Assembly: GCA_030562195.1 (NCBI GenBank) | Contig: CM060200.1 | Span: 21,739,023 to 21,803,022, forward strand | Length of the DNA stretch: 64,000 bases | From: Nipponacmea schrenckii | Taxonomy: Eukaryota; Mollusca; Gastropoda; Lottiidae | Direction of reading: 5' to 3' | Part shown: positions 1 through 10,529 of the stretch, piece by piece | Layout: every line of letters begins with the position of its first letter | How positions within the stretch are numbered: position 1 is the stretch's first letter | Made by a program: the position numbers and the translations under genes | Notes under the pieces: model-generated | Seen by the model: the letters and a program-made list of their open reading frames with translations, nothing else | Told to the model about the DNA's origin: nothing | The model's database searches: none

Positions 1-17
1 TCTCATCTGTTATAATC

Positions 18-2936
18 TTAAATATATCTAACTTTTCTTAATCCTGATTTTTCCACAGATGAGTATAGAATTGCAAGTTCAAGAATTATAGCGGCCTCAC
101 TGTACAAGAAAAATAATCTATTTGAATTGACTTGAAGTTTACCTGGATCTGGTGGTAAATATCTCTGTAAAATATTATTACATAAACTACACAGATTATC
201 ACACATCTTTAAATGATTCTGTAGTGGATTAGGAAATGGTGCTTTTAATATTGGAGCTAAACAACCAAATACTAATGCATCTAATGAGGATGGACTGAAA
301 ATATATAGCAAATATTTCTGATAAGGCATTATGTTAAATGGGTTCATTATTTATTCTATTCATAGAAAGTTGAGACAAGCACTAACAATTGTTTCTCATA
401 GCCTGATACTGCAACACCACAGCAGTAAATTTATTTATCTTTAAGGATATTTTCTTAAGGTAACAAAAATTAAACAAGATGAATTTTATCGAAAGAAATG
501 ATAAACCCAATTCATTGCTGTTGTAAAAACATCTCCAATTTATGATTTCTCAACTCAGTGAAATGATACTGAATCTCACATCCTGCTTTCAAGCACCAGT
601 ATGGATTACCAACCATGTAGTGTGCAATGAGGGAAATTTTACCAAGACAGATTAATTGCAAGCTGTTGGGGGATTTCTCTCAATCAGTCTACAAGCCTGA
701 AGAAAATTTATATTGCTACCTTTAAGTTTTTCCAAAAGTCGAATTTTAAAGTACATAACTTACTTATTGCCAAAGAAATAGTCTTGTTTACCAAGTCTGT
801 AGGCTAAATAATTCATACATTCCTTAGCTTCTTTATAAATCTATGTGATAAAAAGGAAGATAATAAAATTCTAAAGCATTTCTTCAGAACTAAACAAAGA
901 AATCTAAAGATTGGTGAAATCAGAAATTGCATATAATATCATTTCAGTGCCTTTGTGGGTGTGCAATATTCTCCTTGCTGACCACTGTGAGCCTCCCGAG
1001 ACTAGGGTTACTAATTTGGGGCAGACTGACTTATTGGGGGAACAAATGTCAAGGTAAAAAAATCTGCTTCTGTTTGACAGGTATGCTATATAATAGTACT
1101 CTAACCAACTGAGACAGGTCTAATAAATAAGTCTATATAGGTTTGTAATTTCCTAGACAATATATGAAATTAAACAAGTTTACCTTAGCTTCGAGTTCAA
1201 TATCTGTTACATTACTACCACCCTTAGTAAGTGTGACCCTCATTAAAGCTCTCTTCTTTATTTGATTTGGGATTAAGCAATCCAATGGAAAGGGAAGATC
1301 TTTAGCATACCATGGTCTGGTTGAACCTGAATAGGTTTTTTCATCTACCCACCAAAGATGGAGCTAAAATGTGACAGTTATATTAAAACTAACAGAAAGG
1401 CAAATATTTTCTTTAATTCAATACCTACAACACTGCCTACACAAAACCACATTTTAATTCAAAGAGCACCTATAACTTCTATATTTTTTTCATTATAATG
1501 TCATTATTGTTATGAGGTCATATGTATATCTACATTCTAGACAACTGATAGAGTTTCATACATCAGGTAACAAAATACAGCCTGTAGCCTATAAACAACA
1601 AGAATGGTTTTAAATATAAATCACTTACTATAGCTGGTAATAGTTTTTCTTCTAACATGGAAGAGAAGGCTATAGCATCAGCACTTTGTTTATTGGATAG
1701 ATTAAAATCACATCCATAGTTCTAAAATAGAACATAATAAGTCACATATTAGCATTAGGGGAAATTTTCTATATAATCACTTAAATGTCAAATACAGCAA
1801 ATTCTAATAATAATAAATATCAAATTATAATGTGTAATAGTTATAATAATAAATAACTCTTCATGTTGCATTGATCAGAATTAGGTCCAAGGACAAGGTT
1901 CTGTCTAATATTCAGCCCACAGGGACATTAGAATAAATGAGATCAAAATAAATAAATAAATATTTTGAAGTACAATTTATATTAAAATACATAAGTACAT
2001 GTGTTATGTGTATAGATGTAAATATTGATATCATAATACAAGATGCACTAACAACTAAACATCTTCCCCAAATATCATGATATAAACTGAAATATTTGAC
2101 TTGCCTGTCTTCTTAAATAGCTGAATATTTCTGTAGCTTTAGTTTCTGTCACTTCTTTATGCCTCATAATAGGCAGTTCACCTTCAATTAAAAAATAGTT
2201 TGAATAAGTATCTATTTTATAAATCTTATACCAGTTTATAGATCTATTTATAGTTTTGACTTTTCAGTTTCCAGGATGATCAAATGAAAATACTGGTATG
2301 ATTTTCACTTGATATTAAAAAAATTACACAGATTTTCTTTTTACCTGATCTGCATGGATTGCCGATCTTCTTTAATTTGACAGGAACCCCAGAAAATCTG
2401 CAATATGCCTAAAAGACAAAGCACATTCATTTTATCATTTTGATTTAAACGAAGGCTTTACAAAAATGTCATGACTTATGTATTCTTTTAGTCAAAATCT
2501 TAGACAAAAGGGGTTTTGCTACACTACAAATATCCTTCCTCTGAGTCCATAAGTGGACTAATATTCTTTATACCGATACATAAAGTTTTTTTTAAAGGTA
2601 CAGGTTAGAATTATATCAGCAGTTGCAATAAAAACACTTTTTATATTTACAGTGGACAAGCCATCAGATAAATCCTGCACCCGTTGCCGTAAATCAAATG
2701 TGAAAGTGATATTTATACTGCTACTTTCACTTTGTTTTGATTTTTGCTTATTTATTTTTTTACACTCACAGATCTTGTTTTATGTTAATCAATTTCATGA
2801 AAAGTATTCTTATTTAACAATGAGAGATGAGGTAAAAGAACGATGTTACCAGTACTGCCAGGCATGATGGATCATCGGTAGGTAAATCCCAAGCTCCCTT
2901 CCAAACTTGCAATTCTAAAATATCATCAGTGGCCAT
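18..2936 (-). CDS. MTX1: Metaxin (MTX1/MTX3-type), seven coding exons
   Basis: Metaxins are outer mitochondrial membrane proteins with a GST-like fold that work with the SAM complex in beta-barrel import. Coding exons, in transcript order: 2936-2850, 2408-2345, 2181-2105, 1721-1629, 1363-1184, 840-764 and 294-18. They total 855 nt (284 residues plus stop) and every junction keeps frame. The N-terminal thioredoxin-like half is in exons 1-4. Exons 5-7 hold the GST_C-like half, with the family-typical stretch SSLDALVFGCLAPILKAP and the motif LQNHL. All introns are GT-AG except the one after exon 3, which starts GCAAGT. The family NPW motif reads NPC. The start is the first ATG and gives the usual metaxin N-terminus. 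The C-terminus is the least certain part: a weak internal donor at 142 could truncate the last exon. MTX1 and MTX3 are not separable here. Inferred from conservation, not transcripts. Confidence 0.9.
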
Positions 2937-3365
2937 GTTAACCTTCAAATTGTAAGCCTGCGTTGGGTTTTATCATTCATTCGGATTACTTCGTTTTAAG
3001 AATTTGACATCTCGAACAAATAAAATTACTACACTTTGAAAATATTCTCGATTTCACACTCGACGTACCGAATGTACTATTATATCAAATTTTGATTGAT
3101 ATTTGTTCACTAGTCAAATCTTTGCAAATCAGCCATGGTTTCTGTATACATACTACTATTGTTCATTATGAAATAACATTCAAAGTCGAAAATATTTTGG
3201 GATATAATCAAACTATATTAGCGCGAAATGACATCCGCCGGAAGTTTACGGAGGTGTTCCACGGTTCTCAAAATGTCAACAAAAGGCTGTCAATAATATT
3301 TTCACACGTGTCATTTTCCATATTCTTCTCAATCTTTAGGCTTCTCAACCTTATTCTTTTAAAAA
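2937..3365. promoter_or_regulatory. Putative bidirectional promoter between metaxin and ADPGK
   Basis: These 429 bp separate the two start codons of a head-to-head gene pair, so they hold both 5' UTRs and both core promoters. Visible sites are CCGGAAGT at 3238-3245 (ETS/GABP-like) and GCGCGAAA at 3221-3228, whose complement TTTCGCGC matches the E2F consensus. GABP sites are common in promoters of nuclear genes for mitochondrial proteins. I see no clear TATA box placed for either gene. The motif matches are direct readings; shared regulation is inference. Confidence 0.55.
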
Positions 3366-6300
3366 ATGTTGAAATATATCGTGTTGGCAGTAGTGGCACT
3401 TTTTCTTGCAATATATTATTCAAAATCAAAGTACAGAGTTTATGACAACATTGCATTGAATGAATTTGAGAAGAAAATTACCCTCGTCTGGAAAACGGAA
3501 ATCAAGCAACCTTCATCAAGTTTTAAAAAGTTATCAGTCGGGTTAGTAATGATGAACTAAATAAAAATTATCACTACCTTTTATGCTTCAACATATGTAT
3601 GGAAGCACAGTTTTGTACTGTCATTCACCATATCTTATTCAATGATAAAAATAATCAATTTTTAGGATTACACATTGGTAATAAAAATGTTAAAATATAC
3701 CACAATCTATCTAAATTGAAATTATATGTCTTTGTATATGGCATCATTATTCAATTGGACTAGCAACCAATCAAATGTAAAGCAAGCTAATGGAATAGCT
3801 GTCATTTGCATCATAATATCTTTCTTATTTTATTTCTTGTACAGAGTGAATGGTAATTTAGATGTTATAGTAGATGGGGTCAAGTTATTGAAGAAGTTAA
3901 AAATTTCCCCAGACGGACAACAGAACCATGCCATTATAAATAATTTAGAAGAATTACAAGAAACATTTCATCATTTTTTTAATCAAGGCTCTGCTGCAGA
4001 GAGAATATTTACTGACCCTACTTTATATGCAAAAATAACTCAGATTGCTGATGGTGTTGATGGAGCTGAGGTAAGTGGTTAAACATCAGTTAAGAAAAGA
4101 CTGTGTGAAATGATACAGTGTTTTATAAGAAATATACAAAACCATTTTTTCCTCTCAAAATTTGAAATGGATATTCATTGAATAATATGTAATATATGTA
4201 AAAATGATTATGTAATTGTTTGCATGCATGACTTAATGATGGTTTGTATTTTCTTTTTCTGTTTATTTTGATAGTATTATATTGGGGGAAATGCTGCACT
4301 TATGGCTACAACCACATCAGTTTTATTTCCAAATGTTCAGGTAAGTAATATTACTTCTTTTCAATTATATTACTTATGGAAACAATGGATTATAGTATGG
4401 TTAATATGTACCCCAACATATACCTTGTCAAACTGGAATCTAGAATTCAAAAGCAAATAAAGACAATAAGGTAGACATGGACGTATGTCAATCAGTTTTC
4501 TATATCCTCATTTTCAATAGAAATAAATGGCAGAACTTTTCTGTGTAAGGAATGAATTCCTGCACAGTGCATCCTTCCATCCAAAATATCCCTTTGACTT
4601 AATTAAAAACCCATAATAAAACATTTAACTGATGTCCCATTAGAGTTTCTTGTGTTAGCAAGCCAAGTTGTTTGTAAGGAATTTCTTTTAAAATTAACTT
4701 TCTACTACTTTTGAATGAAGATGGTATTGCAAGTAGAGCCAAAAATTGGCAATGCTGTTTTACATTTCAGATTCAATTTTCGGGACCAATAGGACCAAAA
4801 TTATTAAAAATGATGCCAAAAACCATTATCATTCCTGAAAATACTCATATAAATCATGATGAGATACATTTAATAATGGAATATAAAGTAGGGGAGAGGT
4901 GGGGAGATTCTACAGCTAATGTAGCCACAAGGTTTATTACAAGTTATGATGAATCAAATTCTAAAGTGACCATGTTAGAAACTTTCTTTCAAAATGTACA
5001 AGATTTTAAGCCTGATTTAGTGTTGTTATCCGGTTTACATCTACTAGATGGGGAAACTGATGAGTTCTTTAGAAAAAGAATTGATGCATTTACAGCTGGA
5101 GTAGGAAACATACCAACTTATGTACCTGTTCATTTAGAACTAGCCAGCATGGCAAACAAAGACTTTGTTCAACATATACTACAAAAGGTAATTGGTTTGT
5201 GTTTATGTTGGTTTTTAAGACTAGAATCTAATGATATAAACATGTAGATAGGTATACATGACTGTGACCTAGGGCACATTATTGCTTGATAACATTCTTA
5301 TACTCATGATAATGCTGAAAGTTAAACAGAATTTGGTGGAACTGATTGTTATTGTAATGTGAATCATCATTTTATCAGATGCTAATTTTCTAAAGATGGT
5401 CAACGAAGCATTTTCTTAAGTCATGATAACTATATGTATAGTTGTAAAAATGTTGTATTGACAGGGTATTTAGAGATAAAGAGTTACAGGTTGATGTTGT
5501 CATCTTAGTCACCAAATAATCAGGTTATGCCAAAAGCATGGAATTAAGTTCTTAAAGAGATATTTTTAATTGGCATGTTTTTGAAATTTTTTGCTTTAAG
5601 TGCCTATGCTCCTTACTTTGTGTGAAATGACTTGTGTTTTGTGTATTAGTAGATTTAGCGTTTTAGTGTAATATGTGTTTGTACTTTTCTCCAATTATAT
5701 GAAGTCTGTTATGAACTCTTAAGGTTTCCATCTTGATTTTTTTGGACTCCATATGGGACTTTTAACAGCTGTCCCATAAACTTGTCATTATATATTACTG
5801 ATTAGCTTCTTGAACTAAACTTGTGATGGAAATATGGATCTGCAATCAATAGTCAAAGGTTTCAGACTTGTATTCATTTCTGAAATGCCGTTGCCTTGAC
5901 CATAAACCCATTTGCAAAATCAAGAGACCAGTTAACATGTAAAAAAGCGGTTTGTTTCTCTGAGATCTTATTCATGTGTAACTACTCCCCTTCTGTGCTT
6001 CTTTTGAATATTATATTAATTTTTATCTTTTGCAGGTTTTGCCATCAATAACCTCTTTAGGTTTAAATGAGCAGGAATTATTTTTCTCTTCCTATGCAGC
6101 TGGTGGACCTCATTCTGAAGATTTTCACAATTTGAATGGTCAGCCTTTGATACATCGAATATCAGATATCATATTATGGCTATTAAAGACATATGGTTTT
6201 TCTGATAGAAACCCAAATTCTAGATTAACTAGAATTCATTTCCATTCTTTAACCTATCATATAGCTGGTGTTAATCCTAATGTTTGGAGCAATATAGAAT

Positions 6301-6590
6301 CAGGAATGATGGCTGGAGTTCGAGTAGCAGGTTTACAGGCCTGTAATGTGAAAACTTTATCTCCAGATCTTGTGGATTTACGAATTCCATTAAAATATCA
6401 GCTATATTCGGGTGATATATACAGGGATTTTAATGCTAGTGAACCTGTCAATAGCTGGATATTAGATGGTTTTCAGTTTGTATTTAGTCCTGTGTTAGTA
6501 TGTAAACAACCAGTAAAGACTGTAGGACTGGGTGATGCTATTTCTGCTACTGGTTTAATGTATTCACAATTTAATTCTCCTAACAGATGA
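3366..6590 (+). CDS. ADPGK: ADP-dependent glucokinase, five coding exons
   Basis: Phosphorylates glucose to glucose-6-phosphate with ADP as donor; the animal enzyme is ER-associated and belongs to the ribokinase-like superfamily. Exons: 3366-3541, 3845-4070, 4275-4340, 4771-5187 and 6036-6590, all with GT-AG introns. The sum is 1440 nt, i.e. 479 residues, close to the ~497 of the human enzyme. Residues 1-17 are a hydrophobic anchor (MLKYIVLAVVALFLAIYY). Family signatures are YYIGGNAALM (exon 3), LSGLHLLDGE and PVHLELASM (exon 4), and SLGLNEQEL, TRIHFHSLTYH and the catalytic GLGDAISA (exon 5), where Asp462 is the expected catalytic base. Exon 1 joins exon 2 inside a glycine codon, giving the expected VGVN motif. 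The start is the first ATG ahead of the anchor. A possible poly(A) signal AATAAA lies at 6986. No damage is visible. Confidence 0.97.
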
Positions 6591-9092
6591 TTTCTGTTTT
6601 TAAGTTAAGTTTTTGTTTGATTTGTGTGCTTTGTATACAGTGAATTGAAATAATTTAGGAGTATTTCTATTTTTTTATCACTGAACAATTGATGTATTTA
6701 GCGCTATATTTACAATGAAAATATTTTGTTATTGTATACTAATGTATACACTGAACTGAAATAGAAGTATTTCTATATATCACTAAACAATGGATGTATA
6801 AACACTATTGTGAAATAGTAGTAATTGGATTGATGTAAACTAGTGGATGATTTTAGCTACCTGAAAAATTCCAGCCAGTCTATCCTCCATTATGTCTTGA
6901 AGCTTACTCAGGTCTGAGTAAAGCCACACACATCTGCCTGAAATTGGAGTGGTGTAATTGATTATATAATTGTCCCCAGATACACAATAAAAGTTTAAAA
7001 CAACCGCTTCACAATCCCTTTAAATCCCTTAGATATCAAGCAATGAATAAAGCAATATTTATCATGGAAACTTTGTCCTACTTGCTTTTACAATCCGAGT
7101 TGATCTCAGTTTTTATGTCCCTCTTTGTTATCAAGGAAACAAAATATTCAAAAGATTAAAGATTTTATTTGTGTTAACTATAAAGGGATCAAAAAGCTCA
7201 TATGTATTTATTATTCTTGATTTAATTTTAAGTCCCTATTTTCATAAAAGTGCCTTCTATATTGTGTTTCATATTTCTTGTGCTGTTTTAAGTAAAAAAA
7301 AGATATTGGTCATCTAAGCTCAACTGCTTATAAAAATTGTCTTAATTGTAAGGAATTTGAATCGTTTCCAAATTTTTGTCTCTATCAATATGACAGTTAT
7401 ATTAAACTATAGAGAATATAATTAAAAATTTAGCAATGTTCTGTCACAAAGTCAGGTAGAGCATTGGTTCTTTACTCATTATTTTCTAGGTAATGCCCAA
7501 ACAATGATTGCTGTGGGTTTTAATCTTGGTTGCCTAATTCAGGAAAGATCATGGCAAAAGGTGGTAGAAGGGATCCTTAGTTGTGGACCTTTGTTGATAT
7601 GCTTTGTAAAATATGATTTTTTCTTTCTTTTTAAATCTGCATTTTAAGTGCTCAATTAAAGTCATACATAATTTTTTTATGCAAATATTTGTATGAGAAA
7701 CAAAACATAATGGGTTATTAGAATACAACAATTATATATCATTATGAGTGAAATCACTTTGATATAACTGGATCTTAGCTGTGTAGGCTACTCTATTATG
7801 TTCTATGTATATTTGTGACTATCATTATATTATTTACAGAGAATAAATTTGTGTCCTTAGATCACTGAATGAGAATGAATATATCTGAAGGGACAGATTC
7901 AGTTTGACTGATCATACCTTAGTCTCAGAAATGGAAATTCTCTAGCTCAGCTTATCACTCATAGTATTCACAGTTCACCATTTTATGGACCTTAAAATCC
8001 ATGTTTATCCAGAATTATCCCTGTTGAAAAGTTCAAATTAAATCTCATCTTTGCATATTTTAACCAATTATATTGAAGGTTTGTGTGATTTTTGTGCATT
8101 TCTAGTACTTTACACATATTCAAAACCAAACCAACTTTCTAAAATGGTGAACTCATATCAATTTTTCAAATAAGTTTAGGGGACTAAGTTTGAAACATTT
8201 TCTGGAATCTCATTCCTTTTGATTAAAGGATTTTGGATTAAATTAGATTTATAAAAGAATTGTACTGAATACTGTATATATTATGAAACAAAGATTATGC
8301 TTAAATGATCATAATATTGTATTTTGAGTGTACATGACAAGAAGATTGGTAAGATGTAATAGGTTTTCAATTGATATGTTAAAGATTAAGATGATTGCCA
8401 AAAAAAGGCACTTGCACAGGGTTAAAGTTATGTTTCCATTTATTGTGATGTTAATATTGATAGTCATAGAGTGAATGTTGTAGTCCATAGTTTGTTATGT
8501 TTATTTGATAATGTCAATATTTAATTATAGAATAAACTATTCTGTTATAAAATCAGAGTTATATATAACATATACTGTATTATAATATATATTAAACCTG
8601 GGGATAATAAGATGCTTTAAAGTCAAGAATGAACTTTTTGGTCAATTATAATTTATTTTGATCTATTCAGTCAGGATATATTCTCTCACATGAAAAGATT
8701 GTTGCGAAAATCACAAAACAGTTGGAATTTCTGCGGAAAAGGCGGTAATGCAATTTATAAAGGATCCTGAAGGTTGATAGGATGATAAAGAACAAAAATT
8801 ATGACAACATCTGTTAAACTAGAACATAAAATACATATGGTAGTTAAAACAGTTTTTTGTCCACTGCTTTTAGTAAAAGAAAAGGGACAGTGTTACAATT
8901 TTCTATGCACAGTGCGGTTTGATCGGATATATACGGATTTAGTTGATCCCTTCTTTTAATAAGTGTAAACCACACATCGGATTTTCAACCGTTCCAAAAA
9001 AAAATGAACATGTTTGTATGCTTGTAACTCTCTAACTTCTAGCAATGAAAAGAAAAGAATATACATGTAGATATTATTTATAAATCGTGGCT
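6591..9092. other. Intergenic: ADPGK 3' UTR then no gene seen
   Basis: The first ~400 bp probably form the ADPGK 3' UTR, with AATAAA at 6986-6991 and another near 7045. The rest is AT-rich, with stop codons throughout both strands and no recognisable exon, repeat array or RNA gene. Confidence 0.5.
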
Positions 9093-10185
9093 TTAAATTG
9101 GTTGAAGACAAGGCTCTACAGCTGGAGAACACCATGGTTTTGGTTGGTTTTTAAATTTGTTAATACCTCCAACTCTTGTGGCCAGATAGTATATTCTAGC
9201 AGCTATTTTACATCGGATCTTTTTGAAGCCTGAATATCGTCTGCGACATATGGTTTTCATGTTTTGATAAAAACTTTGGTCACACCGAGATCGTATTTTA
9301 CCATACGATACTCCCTGAAATATATCAAAATAGTATTTTATTCGGTTCAACAATGCCCCATGGCTGTCAGTTGTTCTAGTGCTGGGCATTTCAAACCATG
9401 CCACGGTACGATACGTATCGCGATACAAGGGATTATAGATAAAAAAAAACCATTACATTTTATAATTAAAAATATTTCATAATTGAAACTTATATTTTGA
9501 GGTAACAGAATGTTATAACTAGTAATTTAACAAGTTTTCTGGGGTATATCACATATAAACTGTTGACTAAAAAATAATGTCATCTATTGTCAAGTATCGA
9601 TACACCACTTCGCAATACTATACGCGTATCGTGGCATCTTGAATCGCGATACATCGATTCAGCGATATATCGTGCAAGAACTTGTTCCAATGGTACAAAG
9701 AGTGGAACAATTCTTTCTCCTACTGGAAATCTACAAAGCATTAGGTAGGTGTATATTTCCACATTCACTGCTGTCGGCTTTATGTATCTAATTTTAATGT
9801 GCAATTCAATGAAAGCTTTATGTAAAGAAATTGCTCCGGCTTGTTTTGCCTTTATAATCAAAGACTTGAGATTTCTAAATTAAATATTAAATTTACTTAC
9901 ACATTTATAACAGACGTCATGCCGATCACAGGCTGGGGTAAAAGATGTCTTATAAAACAATGGTCCGTCAAATGGAGTACTACACCCATTTGAGAATCGG
10001 GAACAATCAGTTGCTATTAGTGTTTCCAGATTTATCAATGTAAGAACAACTATTGTAAGACTGACGAAGCAATTCTGAAAAGAAAACAAGTTTTGAAGAA
10101 ATTGCCAATCATATATATCAGATTACATGTATAAACATGGCGCATGGTGCAGTCATAAAAAAGGGTATGGAAAAAATCTCACCAT
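9093..10185 (-). CDS. Secreted phospholipase A2, conodipine-like, three exons
   Basis: Predicted small secreted PLA2 of the type that includes molluscan conodipines; family members hydrolyse the sn-2 ester of phospholipids. Coding exons: 10185-10183 (only the ATG, then donor GTGAGA), 10074-9901 and 9314-9093. Total 399 nt, 132 residues. The ATG-only first exon is inferred, because the open frame upstream of 10074 runs into a polypyrimidine acceptor rather than an ATG. Residues 2-22 form a signal peptide, followed by cysteines at 25 and 32, then CSTPFDGP and the active-site motif CDRHDVCYKC with the His53-Asp54 pair. Exon 3 adds further cysteines and a basic stretch (CRRRYSGFKK). Conodipines are cut into two chains at such basic sites; whether this one is cut is unknown. 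Related secreted PLA2s also occur outside venom glands, so a digestive or defence role is equally possible. Nothing in the sequence shows venom use. Confidence 0.8.
9399..9685. repeat. CGATAC/GTATCG-rich palindromic repeat in the PLA2 intron
   Basis: The intron between PLA2 exons 2 and 3 carries many short self-complementary CpG motifs: GGTACGATACGTATCGCGAT near 9401, and CGCGTATCGTGG plus CGATACATCGATTC between 9620 and 9660. The local CpG density stands out against the AT-rich surroundings. It looks like a short non-autonomous element; no target-site duplication was identified and the boundaries are approximate. Confidence 0.45.
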
Positions 10186-10290
10186 TTTAAGTCTGATCAG
10201 TCAACGTTATTTATCCTAACTAAACTCCACAGAAGTGAACACAACAACTCTATCCTCTGTTTCTATACACCACATATGTTATGAATCAAC
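10186..10290 (-). promoter_or_regulatory. Likely promoter/5' UTR of the PLA2 gene
   Basis: The region immediately upstream (minus strand) of the inferred ATG-only exon holds TATA-like runs, TATAGAAA near 10265 and GATAAATAA near 10215. Either could be the core promoter. Weakly supported. Confidence 0.25.
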
Positions 10291-10467
10291 TTCAGTTTGT
10301 TTTTCATTCCACAGTTGAGGGCCAGTAACAAGGTCATGTTATAATATTTAATTAGTTCTAGAGTGATTTTCAGTTGTTTATTGTTGGATATTTTATTTTT
10401 CATTCATACAGAATACCTTTGGGATGCTATCCTTTAGTTCTTTAAAACTATTAACAGGTTTTATCTA

Positions 10468-10525
10468 GTATCGTTATACTAAGCGACTAGTACCATAATA
10501 ATATCTTTGGTTCGAGTCCCAATTG
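10468..10525 (+). repeat. Possible tRNA-derived SINE head (B-box)
   Basis: GGTTCGAGTCCC near 10510 is a good RNA polymerase III B-box. The preceding ~40 nt (CTAAGCGACTAGTACCATAA) are loosely tRNA-like, but no complete cloverleaf can be folded by eye. Probably an old SINE fragment rather than a tRNA gene. Confidence 0.3.
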
Positions 10526-10529
10526 GCGA

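Noticed and set aside
2652..2867. 71-codon plus-strand frame with a hydrophobic stretch
   Set aside because: Its right end overlaps metaxin exon 1 on the other strand and the rest lies in metaxin intron 1; no splice or family support.
3092..3445. 117-codon plus-strand frame upstream of ADPGK
   Set aside because: Lies in the divergent promoter and overlaps ADPGK exon 1 in another frame.
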